Source of the DNA: Punica granatum
Taxonomy: Eukaryota > Streptophyta > Magnoliopsida > Myrtales > Lythraceae
Length of the DNA: 64,000 nt
Direction: 5' to 3'
Assembly (NCBI RefSeq): GCF_007655135.1
Contig: NC_045132.1
Span: 19,158,034-19,222,033, forward strand
Shown here: positions 13,031-25,380 of the stretch, piece after piece
Layout of the letters: each line of letters opens with the position of its first letter
Position numbering within the stretch: position 1 is the first letter of the stretch
The notes under the pieces: generated by a model
What the model was told of the DNA's origin: nothing
The model's input: only the letters and a program-made list of their open reading frames with translations
The model's database searches: none
Program-made: the position numbers and the translations under genes

Positions 13031-13261
13031 TGCCTTGTTTGATTTGTAAGTATAATTTTAAAATCACAACTTTAACCTAATTCAACCCACAACAAAACAA
13101 AATAACTCATACAAAGTCAAAGAGTGAGCTCCATTTATACTTTTTTTTTCACAACAAAACAACATAACTCATACAAAGTCAAATGGTAGATCCTATTTAT
13201 ATTACTCTTTTTTAAAATCAAAATTTAATTTTAAAATCCTATTATGAAACCAAATACAGCG
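13031..13261. mobile_element. Tourist-like MITE
   Basis: This 231-bp element is flanked by TAA at 13028-13030 and 13262-13264. Terminal inverted repeats start TGCCTTGTTTGATTTG (left) and CGCTGTATTTGGTTTC (right, reverse complement), both leading into a TTTTAAAATC block. Internally it has a roughly 60-bp direct repeat (caacaaaacaa.ataactcatacaaagtcaaa) found twice. The copy at 16912-17141 is the same family in the opposite orientation. Confidence 0.75.
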
Positions 13262-13738
13262 TAAAACATTGAGCAATTCAAATCTAATGTTAATGTTGGT
13301 ATACAAACGTAAAGTGTGTGTACATATAAGTGGCATCTCCGACATGGCAGCAATTCTCCCAATTAGTTTTTATAGTTATAATATCTAAAGGACCTGCCAT
13401 TGTTCGCAATAAATATCGATCGACAATGAGAAATAGAAGAGACACCGGGGAACAAAAGCATAGTAGTCTTTGAATATTATTGCATATTGTATGTCGCAAT
13501 CGTTTAATTAGCTCATACCATATGATCAAGTCTCATACCATGATGACTATAACAAGTAATTAATGGATTGTACTTAGTGGTATCTGTTGTTTCTATCTCG
13601 CACGGATGCAGATTGATGACGGGGTTGTGAATTACTATGTTATATCCTATCTTATCATATGACACGTACCCTGCAAGAATATCAGCAAGAATATCATGGG
13701 ATACGATGCAGCCTATTATTTCTTTATGATGATGATGA

Positions 13739-13763
13739 TATATATATATATATATATATATAT
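13739..13763. repeat. (TA)n microsatellite
   Basis: A perfect TA dinucleotide run preceded by a short GAT repeat. Confidence 0.95.
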
Positions 13764-15063
13764 GCTCATTCATCCATTTGTTATAATTTTGTTGATACTT
13801 CTTCAACCATATTATAATGTGATATTATCGAAAAAATTTCTCTAAATGAGGGATAGCCCATTAAGCGGATGACGGGCCATGGTTTTACTTAATTAAGGAA
13901 ATCTTATTGATTATTTTTATTAGTTGCAATCGTTCATAATATCACTTGAAATCAAGAGATTTTGAATTTCATTCTCACCAGTAGGAAATCTTGTGCCCTT
14001 TTATTTCTTTTGGAAATTCGTTTACTATGCTCATAGGTTATCTTGTCACCAAAAAAAGAAAAATTGCCTAATTACTCAAAAGAAAACACTTTATTTGGAT
14101 TAAATTGTGTTTACTGTAGCGAAACAGCACTTACACCTACAATCAAAAAGTTACAGATGTCTTGATATAGATTCGGTTCTCATCAGTGGAGTGTCGTCAT
14201 GCATTGATGTTCCTTTTTTTCCTTGGTAGGCTGAGGTGTTCCTAGTGCTAAGTAACTCCTCACTCAATATTTAACATAATTTTCTCAAAATCTAAGTAAC
14301 CTCTGTAGATATATTGTACATAAATGTTTTCAAAATGATTTTATATATCATCTACCTTTCCCGCTCTATATAATGCACACGTGAGACTATTCTCCACAAT
14401 CAACTTCTGGAGGCTAAGGAGAAACATGAATTTATCTGCCAAAATCAAGATAAAGCTGCTCCGAGAATGAACCATGATTGAATTTTAGACAAATATAAGC
14501 ATAATACCCAAATAAGATGTATAGTAAGTACTAATAATCGATTGTTAATTAAACACGCTTTCATTTCTTGGAAAAATTTGTTGCGGCCACCAATTAGACA
14601 CTTTTGGGTATCAATCCAATTCCTAGTACAATGAATCATGCCCCGCGAGAAACATTATGAATCCTCCCCCGGGTCGGGCTAACATAATTGTTATATATTC
14701 ACCAACATCGTCGAGTCACCATCTCTTATTCTGAGGTGGTGCTTGTTGATTGCCTTGGCATTAATTATATGAACTCATACGAACAAGATAACAGTGAAAA
14801 CTACTCGAAGCTAACCTTGAATCTTTGCAGTGATATTTTATTCCCTAATAAATGAGTCACCGATCCCTATGCACTAGTTTGAGATGGGCCTGTATTATTT
14901 TCTAATAAGGATTTTCGAACCTTAGGGGAATGAAGAAGTTGGCTATCTTTGTAAAATTGTGTCGGTCGACGAGGGACTCTAATGATAGAATTATATTTAA
15001 AAAAGGGGGGAAAAATTAATTCTAACGACAAAATTAATATCCTTTTATAGTAATGTAAGAGCG

Positions 15064-15068
<5 letters not shown>

Positions 15069-15105
<37 letters not shown>
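15069..15105. repeat. (AT)n microsatellite
   Basis: A perfect AT dinucleotide run of about 37 bp. Confidence 0.97.
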
Positions 15106-15106
<1 letters not shown>

Positions 15107-15677
15107 AAGTTTAAGTCGAACAGACTGTCCATTTTCGAATGTTATACAGATTGGGTTGTGAAAAGCAATGACATTCGTTGTCAGGATAAGTTAAATTATA
15201 TGTGATCTTTACAGAAATATCATACGTAATAGTATGTCACATGGTAATGTCACAAGTCAATAAATTTTTTTAATTTCTCTTACGTTTAAATAATATCACA
15301 AAAAATAAATATATTGATGACAATAGATTCTTTTATGTGTCTTGTGACATAGTACGATAAGATATACGCATTATACGCAATATTTTCTCGTTCTTTGGGG
15401 CATGAAGGATGTCGGACACACTCTCTCTCTCTCTCAAAACATGATGTAGCACAAAATCCCCGGCCACCTGTGATGTGCACTTACATCTGATAAATTCTAA
15501 CTAATATTCATTTTTTTTAATTATAAAGGAGATTCATAAGTATGGTATAAAAAAATTAAAATTATAATCTGTCCGACTGATGAAAATCAAACTTAAGATC
15601 TTTTGGTTTCGTAAGTTAGAGCATAAGTCACTACATGATCTCCTTTACTAAATTAATGTTTCAATTACGTCTACATT

Positions 15678-15702
15678 TATATATATATATATATATATAT
15701 AT
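15678..15702. repeat. (TA)n microsatellite
   Basis: A perfect TA dinucleotide run. Confidence 0.95.
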
Positions 15703-16911
15703 GTCAGTGTTTATTATTGAAAAAAATTTATCACATTTTCCACTATATTGAGATCTCAATATTTATCTAAAGAGACTTTTTTTTTTGGGTAATCTAGGGT
15801 GTCCAGGCTTTGCCCAATTAATCATCGGAGTTTCGTAAACCTCCAGCGGCGCACAAAACGAGCAATCACGCTAAAGATGCTCCGGTGACTCTAAGGGATT
15901 TCAAGCCCGGGATGAGATGAATATATGAGCTCGTCTTTTACCACTAGGTCAAACCCCTTGGAGTTATCGAAAGAGACTTTGATAGTGTATCTGAAGCACC
16001 GTTGCAATATTTGGTGATACTTAGTTTTTTATTAAGCAATTTTGTTCTATCATAGCGCAATTTATCAGAAATTAACACCCTATTATGTTCATGTCGATTG
16101 GCAGAATTATATCCTCGATAAATACCCCACTAGATCTCAATTGACTTAGTTTACAAAATCATCTACTTACTAGTTTTTTTTTCGGGTATTTTTTTCTTAC
16201 AAGGGAGGTCCATAGGTTAAGTCTAGAATTGATTATTAGATTGAATATCTTATATTATACTTACTATTATCAAACAAAAATTTTGATATTATGACCGTTT
16301 CAATTTTTTTTGCTAATATTTCACCTCGTATAAGTTTATTAACCAATTTATTCTCCTACTTTAAGTTTTAAGGAATTAAAGTAGAATTTACTGTCATTTT
16401 GGTCCCTCAAAAAGATTCCTATCCAACAATTTAGTCCTTAATAGATTTTATTATCCAAATCGTTCTTGAATTTCACTTCCATTTATCCAAATAGTCCGAC
16501 TGCAAATATAGGCATGACGGAAAGCTGACGTGGCCACTTATGTGAATCAATGCTGTCAAAAAATATAAAAATTAATACGTCGTCGTTTTGAGTAATTTCA
16601 GAATAAAGGATAATACTAAAAAAGAAAATTAAAAGATAAGAACCAAGACCAGAGGCTTCAGGGGCCTCCTGCAACTTTGCACGGTAGGAGAGGTCACTGG
16701 CGGAGGATCGATCCCCTCTCGAGCTGCCCCTGCATTCCCACTCCGTTCAAAAGAGATTAAGTACCAGCAAGGCAAACCTATTCTGCATATTAGTGATTGA
16801 GGACTTGGTCGAGTCTAAAAAGAGATACTTGTTCTTTTTTTTTTTTTCTTTTTTTTTTCCTTATCTTATGACGAAGATCAAATAGAAATCAATAGAGTAA
16901 ATAATTGATCA

Positions 16912-17141
16912 TGCGTTTGGTTTCATAGTAGGATTTTAAAATCAGATTTTGATTTTGAAAAAGAGTGGTATAAATGGGGCTCACCGTTTGACTTTATATG
17001 AATTATTTTGTTTTGTTGTGGAAAAAAGTGGTATAAATGGGACTCACTCTTTGACTTTGTATGAGTTATTTTATTTTATTGTTGATAAAATTAGGATAAA
17101 ATTGTGATTTTAAAATTATATCCACAAACCAAACAAGCCCG
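16912..17141. mobile_element. Tourist-like MITE, inverted relative to 13031-13261
   Basis: The left end TGCGTTTGGTTTCATAGTAG matches the reverse complement of the right end of the 13031-13261 element. The right end (reverse complement GGGCTTGTTTGGTTTG) matches its left end. The duplicated internal 'gactttgtatgagttatttt' block is also shared. Flanking target repeats are not clear here. Confidence 0.65.
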
Positions 17142-18054
17142 AATGATTTAAAAAAGCCTCAGTTGCTTAATTTGACTGTTTCAGCATAATAGACATAAAT
17201 AAATTATTATGACAAATACATGATTAACAAGACAAAGATATCGTGACATACTAAGATTTGACTGTCATTATCAACTATAAGAAATTATGAAATGGCACCA
17301 TTATTGCCTGGTTATATTAACTTTTATTAGAAATAAAAAAAAAAGATATCATCATGTAAACAATGTTTCAAAATTACCGCACAGTTTCGCTCACAAAAAT
17401 ATCCATGGGATATTAGACGAAGGTTAATCTCCGGCAAGACGGGAAAGTTATGTTATCAAAAGGATATTGACTTGAGCAGCACTTATCAAATGTAAGATTA
17501 TATATTCAGTCCAAATTAATAATCAAAACAATGATATCATCGGCTTTGCCTTCAATTAATCTCATTTCATACACTAATCTCCCCACAAATTTTTTTTTCT
17601 GGTATATTATAATATAATATAATATAATATACCATCAATTGGGCCCGACTATTCCCATCAAAAATATTATATTATTGTCTCTATAATTTGAGAGCTAAAC
17701 ATAGGTGTAAACTTACGGATGAGATAAATATTATAGAAATATATAATTACCTCTATAATTCATTTAGAAGCGCACACACGCAATACTTCTGTTTGCCTTC
17801 CCTGACCACAAACGAGATTCACCATCATATGAGACTAACTAGGCCAACACGAAAGCAAAATTTTTCACATGATGAGAAAAAACAAAAAGACCGAAATTTA
17901 CTTAATCTGAGAAAAAAAATTGTATCCGGTGACACCCTACCCTGTCTTCAACTCATAATAACCCCGATTTCGATTCCCATCAGCGGCTTTCCAGTGCCAT
18001 CTTCCTCATTAGGATTAGGGTTCTCCCTCATCATACGTTTAAACAAGACACAAA

Positions 18055-18713
18055 TCACATGATGGAGCATGCGTTGGGGTTCTCCTCACTGAAGTAGTTT
18101 GCCAAGACCTCACCAGGCGCATCCGGGTCAGCCTGAGCTTGGGGCGCGTTCTTCACGTAACCAGATGGCGCCTTCTTGTCGTAGGCTTGGGGCACGTACG
18201 GGTAAGCGACCAAGTCAATGGGCACGTACGGCCAGAACTCTGCCTTCTTTCCCGTGCTCTTCACTTCCTCCAGCACTTTCCTCGGTTCTACATAGCCGCT
18301 CACGACCACTAGGCTCTGCTTTCTGTTTACTTCTACTGATTTTGCCCCTGTTACATCAATTATGAAAATCGGAGTCTAATAATCATAACGACCAAACTAT
18401 AGTAATAACAATAATGATGATGTACTAAACGAATATGTATTTCAGAGGGAGGGGCGAAGGCAGCGAGAAACCTTTCATGGAGGAAACAGCATTCCTAACT
18501 TTCCTTTCGCAGCCATCGCAATCCATTTTAACCTTTATCTTGACCGTCTGCAAAATCACACGCACACAAAAGAGTTGAGATCTTCATGTTTCTTGAACTT
18601 TTTAGATGTGCACAAAGTCTCGGTATCATGGTAAGAACCTGCATCGGTTTGCGCTTCTTCTTCTTCGGGGTGGAAACATCGAAATACTCCGAGATACGAT
18701 CGAGAACACCCAT
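18055..18713 (-). CDS. Heavy-metal-associated isoprenylated plant protein (HIPP), copy 2
   Basis: Three exons give a 147-residue protein: 18639-18713, 18472-18547 and 18055-18347 (75+76+293 bp), with short introns of 91 and 124 bp. It starts MGVLDRISEYFDVS, followed by a lysine-rich stretch. The HMA domain in exon 2 has the metal-ligating motif MDCDGC (cysteines near residues 35 and 38). Exon 3 carries the conserved AEFWPYVP and AYDKKAPSGYV segments and ends in the farnesylation box CSIM. It is colinear with HIPP copy 1 upstream and has the same exon phases and lengths, so the two are tandem paralogues on the same strand. Divergence is greatest near the C-terminus. By family, the likely role is binding or ferrying metal ions, or scaffolding at membranes via the lipid anchor; the specific metal cannot be told from sequence. 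Confidence 0.95.
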
Positions 18714-18809
18714 ATTGTTGATTCCTGTCTCTTGGAACGAAATGAAAGGCAGTATGATGAAGAAGGAAAACTAGATTGCTAGCTAGATGTGGGAGCTGCA
18801 CTATAATTG

Positions 18810-18821
18810 CATATATATATT
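18810..18821 (-). promoter_or_regulatory. Probable TATA box of HIPP copy 2
   Basis: The minus strand reads CCAATATATATATGC about 100 bp upstream of the start codon at 18713, a good distance for a TATA element followed by a short 5' leader. Confidence 0.5.
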
Positions 18822-18858
18822 GGACCACAAAGATATTCTGGTTTGGCACCTAATGCAA

Positions 18859-18883
18859 ATATATATATATATATATATATATA
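18859..18883. repeat. (AT)n microsatellite
   Basis: A perfect AT dinucleotide run just upstream of the HIPP copy 2 promoter. Confidence 0.95.
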
Positions 18884-19922
18884 AATTATTTATATAAGCT
18901 CTTAAGCAAATCATTGGTATTAATTAATGGCTATCTAGGGAAAGCATACATGTATAGACAATAGGGTCTTGAATTGTATAAGGTGAAGCACGCGGTTATA
19001 GATTTACAGCTAGCATTGAAAATGACCGTCAAATCAATGAGCACTCGGTGCGGACGCATTCAACTGGTAACTAAAAGGTTTCTGAATTCACAAAAATAAA
19101 AAAAAGTTACTGATTCGATATATATTCATTGTAGGACTGTACATGCTCATTTATTTGCTATTACGATTCTTATGTCATTTTATATTAGGTCAATGGACCT
19201 CCATTGTAACTAAGAAAATGACCGTCTAGTATCGTGATTTTACTTTTGTTCGTGCCGTTGAGCGATTTCTACTTTATGTTATCAAGAATATTGTAATATC
19301 TCCAAGATATGATGCAGAGGCAACTGGTTTAAAAATTATCACTTGAAGTTGATCGAATAAGTCGGTACATCCTTCTGTATCTTTTCTTGTCTGAAGATAT
19401 TTTGAAGGGTCCAAACAGCACTTTGTTCACAATGCACAGAATATATATAAGATTCACGGTAAATGCATAAAGATAGCATAACCAGTCCCACCATTTAAGA
19501 GAGTGAGTTTTTGCCAAAAATGACCTTGATACGCATAATTGATCATAATTTGCTTAATGATCTTTCGGCTCAGTGAACGAGATCTTCGGTCTTCAAATGT
19601 TAACAGAGTTTGTTCTTACTCTTTGATATCTCAAGCTTGGATTCCTTCTAAGTTTGTGTTAAGTAGTTGTGCAAATGTATTAACTAGCGTGACAATAGAT
19701 ACTATATTCAAACTATTGACGCCAGAAAGAGACTAGTCTAAGCATATATTACAGTCCAGCTTACCATTACTACGACCCTCCGAGAAAGAAAAAATAGATA
19801 TTATATTCTCTTTGTATCAAAGAAAAGGAAAGGAATAACCTTCGAGTTCATCCTCGAGCTTTCACGCACTTTCTCTATTTTCATCCTCGAAATTTAATTT
19901 GGTCCAGTCTCATCATGGTGAA

Positions 19923-22900
19923 TGTGTGAACCCAAATTTAATCTCGTCGGGGCCCGCATGCATGCGCTATCGTACGGCTTGGGAATGTTCACCTTCCCAT
20001 GAGGACGCATGATAGACACACGTGAGAAGGAGTTACCACTACTTGTTTATGACCTAAGGGTCGAGGGCCGGTGAGTTGCCCGGGTCTAGGGGTAAGGGAT
20101 ACACCTAGTTTGCCAAGGCACATGGTCTTGCGGAACCCAAGGTTCCGAATTTGGGGGGTTCTGTTACGTGCAGGATCCTGCACATCCTATCGGTACTCTA
20201 GTCTGTCTAGAGTTTGCCATTTTTATTTATTTACCGCTTGAATTAGGTTATACTCGCCTTGCCCATTTTGACACCATAAATTCGAAGAACAGATAGATTC
20301 GGGCTAAAACTCGAGAGAAGAATAGGCCCACATCTCAAGGATTCAGTCCGCTATCCTCGCTACGGTTCACCTAACCATGATGATTGGTTTCCCGCGCGGA
20401 CCGAAACTGCGAAGCATAGGCCTACTTGTCCCTAGGGGAAATAGGCCGATTCAATCGGTTCCGTCTCTCAAACCGTTCACTTGCCGATCGGGATTCTTAC
20501 AACGAATGAATGTACAAAAATAATCATTTACACTGTTCTCTCAAATAATAAAAATTACAAATTACAACAATTGAATCTCGATCAGTTTGCGTTCGGTCAG
20601 TATTCCTCTCTAGCTCACCATGAAATTTGAATAACCGAAAAGTAAATTAAGGCAACGCGGGCTCAGAGAGTCGAGGGTAGGGTCCGACCGGACCGATGAA
20701 GGGCAAGAGGGTCAATTGACCCTCTAGATAGCCATGAGAATGGTCGAGCTCCCAGGTGATTGTCAAGCTACGATTCACGCACACAATCCGAGTCATCTTC
20801 CGCTTAGACATTACTCGAAGTGAAATGGTGACTCAGGGCTAGACTCCATTTCGCACTCGGGTCGCACGCGCTCAATGTGTATGGGGCATTGGACCCCGTG
20901 ATCGATGGTTTGGGACATTGGACCCTGTGCAAGACGTATCCTATGGTCTCGGGCTTGAACCGCGGTAAGATAAAAGAAAACATACAAAAACAGATGAATA
21001 TAGACAAGTTTTGTATTAAATGCCATGTTTACGTGATTAGCTAATTATGGTCCGGGGTTATTTGACAAACATTTTCCTAGCCTAAACAGACAAGGAGGCG
21101 CGCTTGCATGCAATGCTAATTTAGCTAAGAATGTGTGGATTTTTTTTAAATTGTTCTATCATGGTAACAATACGGCTTTAACAGATTATGATAGAAACAT
21201 GTTTTCGCCTAAAAATCCAAAATCTATCCATTTTTGCCTAATTACCCATGTTTGATTATGCCAACTGATGATTAGTCAAATTTCATGTTTTATTGACAGA
21301 TAAACCCGTTCTAAGTGCCCGGTACTATGCTAGGACAACAGAAACACTTTGGTTAGGTGGAACGTTCCATGCAGATGAACCTTCACCTGCACAGGCCGCC
21401 CGTCTCTACCCATGGCCCGAAGTGTTTCGATTATCCTAACCCTAGGGTTGTCGGTAAGTTAAGAACATATGATATTGCCCTTGTGTTGAAAAATGACTTT
21501 GAAAAAGATGAGATTACGCGATGCGAACCATCTCAGCCTATAGCCGGTGTCGACCAATCCCCTGGGTCTTTCAGGGTTATGTGAGAACCCCGAGGGAGCC
21601 AAAGGACAGGTCGATCTTTTCCGTAAGTGATCCGAAAAAGACTCTCACACCTTGAACTGAACCGCCTCAAATTAGGCAATTGCTCAAGCCAAGGTGTGCC
21701 AGTCTTTCTCGGACGTCAATGCTACATCGGACCACGCGCCTCAATAGTCTGCAAAATTTGGGTTTAAAAAGGGCGAGATTACCCAATCGTAAATTATCGA
21801 CACGGTTATCACTTATTTGCCAATTTATGCATTTTGCTTAAAGTCGAGTGGTTTATTTAGCCAAGTTAAGCGTCCATTTCCCCGTGTGTGAAATTTGTAA
21901 TGATCTTTACCTCTCGCTTTGACTATTACGAGTTGACGAAACGATTTGTGATACGAGAACCAACACGGGTCCCTAACAGCCAAGAACATTCGGTCAATAG
22001 TGGTAGACACGCTCTTGGGCCCTCGTGGATCTGGGATTTATCCATGTGAATTATTAAAACTATCGCGTCTAACGTACGATTTATCATCCGATTAATGCCA
22101 AAATTGAAAATACGATTATATACAATCTGAGAACCAACTTCAAACGAGACAAGGAGGCCACGCTTGGCCCGAGGCGGGTCAAGGGACATTTGGTCACCGT
22201 CCCTTGAAGATGGTCGTGAGGCCCTTGAGCCCGAATCGGGTCTTGCATGGTCTCTTAGCCCCGCTTTTGGCCCTCTCTCGCATGCTCACATATCAAACAC
22301 GATAATAACACGTATTTTACAAAGCTGGTGTCCCCATGATCTTATGGACACAAGCAAACACGCAAGCACGCATAAAATACGATATTTAACGGAATCGATA
22401 AAACGACACCGATTCATGAAACGAGAAAACATAAAAACATGGGAAATGATTAATATTGGGGAGGAGGAGGCAGTTGTAGGCTCGAGGAAGCCACAAGGGC
22501 TCTCGGCCACCTCCCTTGGAGGTGAGGCCGAGAAGTCCTCTTGGCTACTCCGAGCCTTGACAGTCTCCCTGACTCCGAACTAACATCTTCTTGTCATATT
22601 AACACATTACATATATTACATAACCCTACAAATATGAAATTAAACATTTCTAAATAAAACATGTATTGATTGATCGGGACCACCTTATCTCCCCGCAAAA
22701 CACGTAAACTAAAGTCCTAGCTTCTTTAAGTCCAAGAGAGTTATACCTAGGCCTCGAGACGTAGAGGAAACGATTCAACACCAGTAAAACAACCCAAGAA
22801 GGCTGGTCACCTAGCTTGCTCGACAGTTCAAGAGTGATTCGAGGATGGCTCGGTATGGCACGGCTTTGGGTGGAAAAGGGGTAGTATTTGGCTGCTACTC

Positions 22901-24670
22901 TTGGTAATTCACAGCTGTCTAGAATCCCCTGGAAGTGGCTGAGACGTGTGTTTGAACCATTGATACCTAAGCTAACCTTGAAAATAAAAGACACCCGTGA
23001 GAGCCAAAGGAAGTAGCAGCCACGGGTGGTGGTTTCATGAGGCAAGGGTGAGCAGCTTCCGAGGCAACGAGGGAGAGAGTGAGAGTCCGCTGGTTTGGGC
23101 ATGTAACTAGAGGGCGTGAGCTAGCCGAGACACTGTGGTCAGTGCCACCTGGTGACGGAGTCGGGTCTTTTTGTGAAAAGCTGGTTGTTATGATGTTGAT
23201 GGTAGTCAGTGAAAGTCAGCTGATGGGAATGAGGGTGTTGGAGTGGGCTACTGAGGGCATTCGAGGGGGAGTTGAAGGCATTCGAGGGGCAGCTGAGGGC
23301 GTTCTAGGGGAAGTTGAGGGCGTTTAGAGAGAAAGGGATCGAGAGTGAGAAAAGGTTGTTAGTTGAGGGAAGCAAGCAATGACTGAGTTCCTAGAAAAAG
23401 AAAAGAAAAATCGAAGAAGAAACCCAAGCTCGTGACTTCTGCCCTAACCTAAGACACAGAGAGAAACCGGGAGAGAGAAAGAGGCAGATAGTGAGCTTGC
23501 GTGAGAGAGAGGAGTCGGGGCAGGAGTGAACTGAGGGAATGAGAGGATCAGTCCCGTGGGATAGGAGGTTTCCAAGATGTGACAAGAGAGCTGGACATCT
23601 GACGGTAATGATGAGGTTAGGCTAGTTGGTTTCTCTCAAAGGGGAAGCGACCCGAGGATGGCTTGTTGCCTGCTATAGGCCTAGGGAACTCAAAACTGGG
23701 CTGTTGGAGAGAAGATGAGAGGGTGGGGTGACTAATGATGGACGTTGATGGAACTGGTACAGCTCAGAGTAACAGGACGTGGGCGTGGGTTCATTGGACT
23801 GAAGGGTACAGGCTCGGGTTGCAGAGGTTGTAGGGAAGAAAATGCAAAAAAAAAAAAAAAAGGGAAGAGAAGGAGAGAAGATTGATGGTGATGTTGCCAT
23901 GTGGATGCAAGGCTGTTGTGGGAGGGAGAAGAGGAAGAAGAACCTAAAGGGTTGTTGGAGATGGTAAGGCATGCATGTGGTCAAAAGCAGCAGAGGAAGA
24001 AGAAGAAGAAGAAGAGGAGGAGGAGTAGGAGGAGTGTGTCAGTTGCAGGCATCAGTTCTTTGAGGAAACCAGAGGGGTCAGAGGAAGAAGAAGAGGAGGA
24101 AGGTCGGGCGGTTAATGGTTGCAGGGAACTGCTGAACCGTGGGAGAAGAGAGGAAGAGGGTGAGGACTGACAGAGAGGTGACAAGATGGGATGGGAGTTG
24201 GCTATACAAGTTGTTCCGCAACTTGCTCGTGAGGCAAAAGAAGAAGAAATGAAGAAAAATAAGAAAAAGAAGAAAAGTTTGCAGGTCTGGCGAGTTGTAG
24301 ACTAGGCAAAGAGGAAAGAGAAGAAGGAAGAAAAAAAGAAAAGGAAAGGGGAAGAATTGTAAAAGTAGGCCGGAAGGAACGATGTCAAACGACCCATTTG
24401 ACCTTATTATTATTATTTTTGAAAATCAGATTTTAAAATTTGAATTTGAAGCGCGTAAATTCTAAAATTCTCGTCTTTTCAATTAGATGTCAGAAAAATG
24501 ATCCGGGACCACCACTGCGTTTAGAAAAATTCAAGGATGTGCAGCAAAATATTTTTTGACCTCGAGTTATATTTCAGATTTTGAAAATTAAAGTTGACGC
24601 ATGTGAAATCTGAGAACGTCTAGTAGAGTAATTTTTTATGGAGCCGGTGAACCAAAATGGGGTGCTGACA
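19923..24670 (-). repeat. Long 3' LTR of the truncated retrotransposon
   Basis: On the minus strand it starts TGTCAGCACC and ends CA. The first 300 bp and the last 2.6 kb align with the ends of the 34093-40776 LTR. Shared landmarks include GAATTTTTCTAAA, AAAAGACGAGAATT, GGTCGACACCGGCTA and CATGCGGG. The middle is strongly purine-rich on the plus strand (23.8-24.4 kb), with GAA/GGA runs. The open frames inside (for example the 139-codon one at 22164-22583) are not conserved and are not called as genes. Confidence 0.75.
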
Positions 24671-24686
24671 GCTTGCCCCTCTTTGG
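24671..24686 (-). other. Polypurine tract of the truncated retrotransposon
   Basis: The minus strand reads CCAAAGAGGGGCAAGC immediately before the LTR start TGTCAG. This is the expected position and composition of the plus-strand primer site. Confidence 0.7.
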
Positions 24687-24899
24687 TTGTGTGTTCGAAT
24701 AGAGGATGCAGCCAAAGACTTTAAGAAGTATCCTAGTTTGGTCCCGGCACACACCACGACACCACTACTGACTGTTCTCTCCTCTCATCTTTGGACATAT
24801 TGGGGATACCATGCGGGACGCAGAGCTTTTTTTTTGGGCTTGGGGAATTACCGAATGCCAAGCGAGGATTGTGGGAGAGGGTAGAGTATGATATGAGAG

Positions 24900-25380
24900 T
24901 GGAACTATAGAATCAAGGGGCGGACCCAGAAGAGGGAGTAGGGAATTTTGCAGAAGTACAGGACAGACTCGATGGACGAAGAAGGGATGTTTTTGCAGAA
25001 GCACGGAACGGACCCGGAACATGAATTTAAAGTCAAGACGGACCTATAGAACGGACTTGGAATAGGGATTTAAAGTCAGGACGAACTCGGAACAAAAATT
25101 TAAAGTTGGGACAGACCTGGAAGAGAAATTTAAAGTCGAGACAGACCTAGAACAAGAATTTAAAGTCGGGATGGACCTGAAACAAGAATTTAAAGTCGAG
25201 ACGGACTCGCAGGACAGACCTAGAACAGGAAATTAAAATCAGGACGAACCCGTGGAACGGACTTGGAACAAAAATTTAAAGTTTGGACGGACCCACAGGA
25301 CGGACCTGGAACAGGAAATTAAAATGGGGACGGACCCGAAATACGCAGAGCGCGATGAAAATTAAAAGTCAAGACAAATC
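24900..25380. repeat. Degenerate ~30-bp minisatellite inside the retrotransposon
   Basis: Units of roughly 30 bp follow the pattern AATTTAAAGTCGGGACGGAC plus CTGGAACAAG. They repeat about a dozen times with point changes and an extra 'ccacaggacgg' in some units. The array sits between the polypurine tract and the remaining interior. Confidence 0.8.

Larger units (their letters stand above)
9600..18054. other. Gene-free interval between the two HIPP genes
   Basis: I find no convincing gene in these 8.4 kb. The interval holds SINE-like repeats (10880-11000 and 11110-11240, facing opposite ways), two Tourist-like MITEs (13031-13261 and 16912-17141), AT microsatellites (13739-13763, 15069-15105, 15678-15702) and an AT palindrome near 17601-17633. 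Short open frames here lack recognisable motifs. Confidence 0.6.

Noticed and set aside
22164..22583. 139-codon open frame on the plus strand
   Set aside because: It lies antisense inside an LTR, shows no domain, and is not kept in the related LTR.
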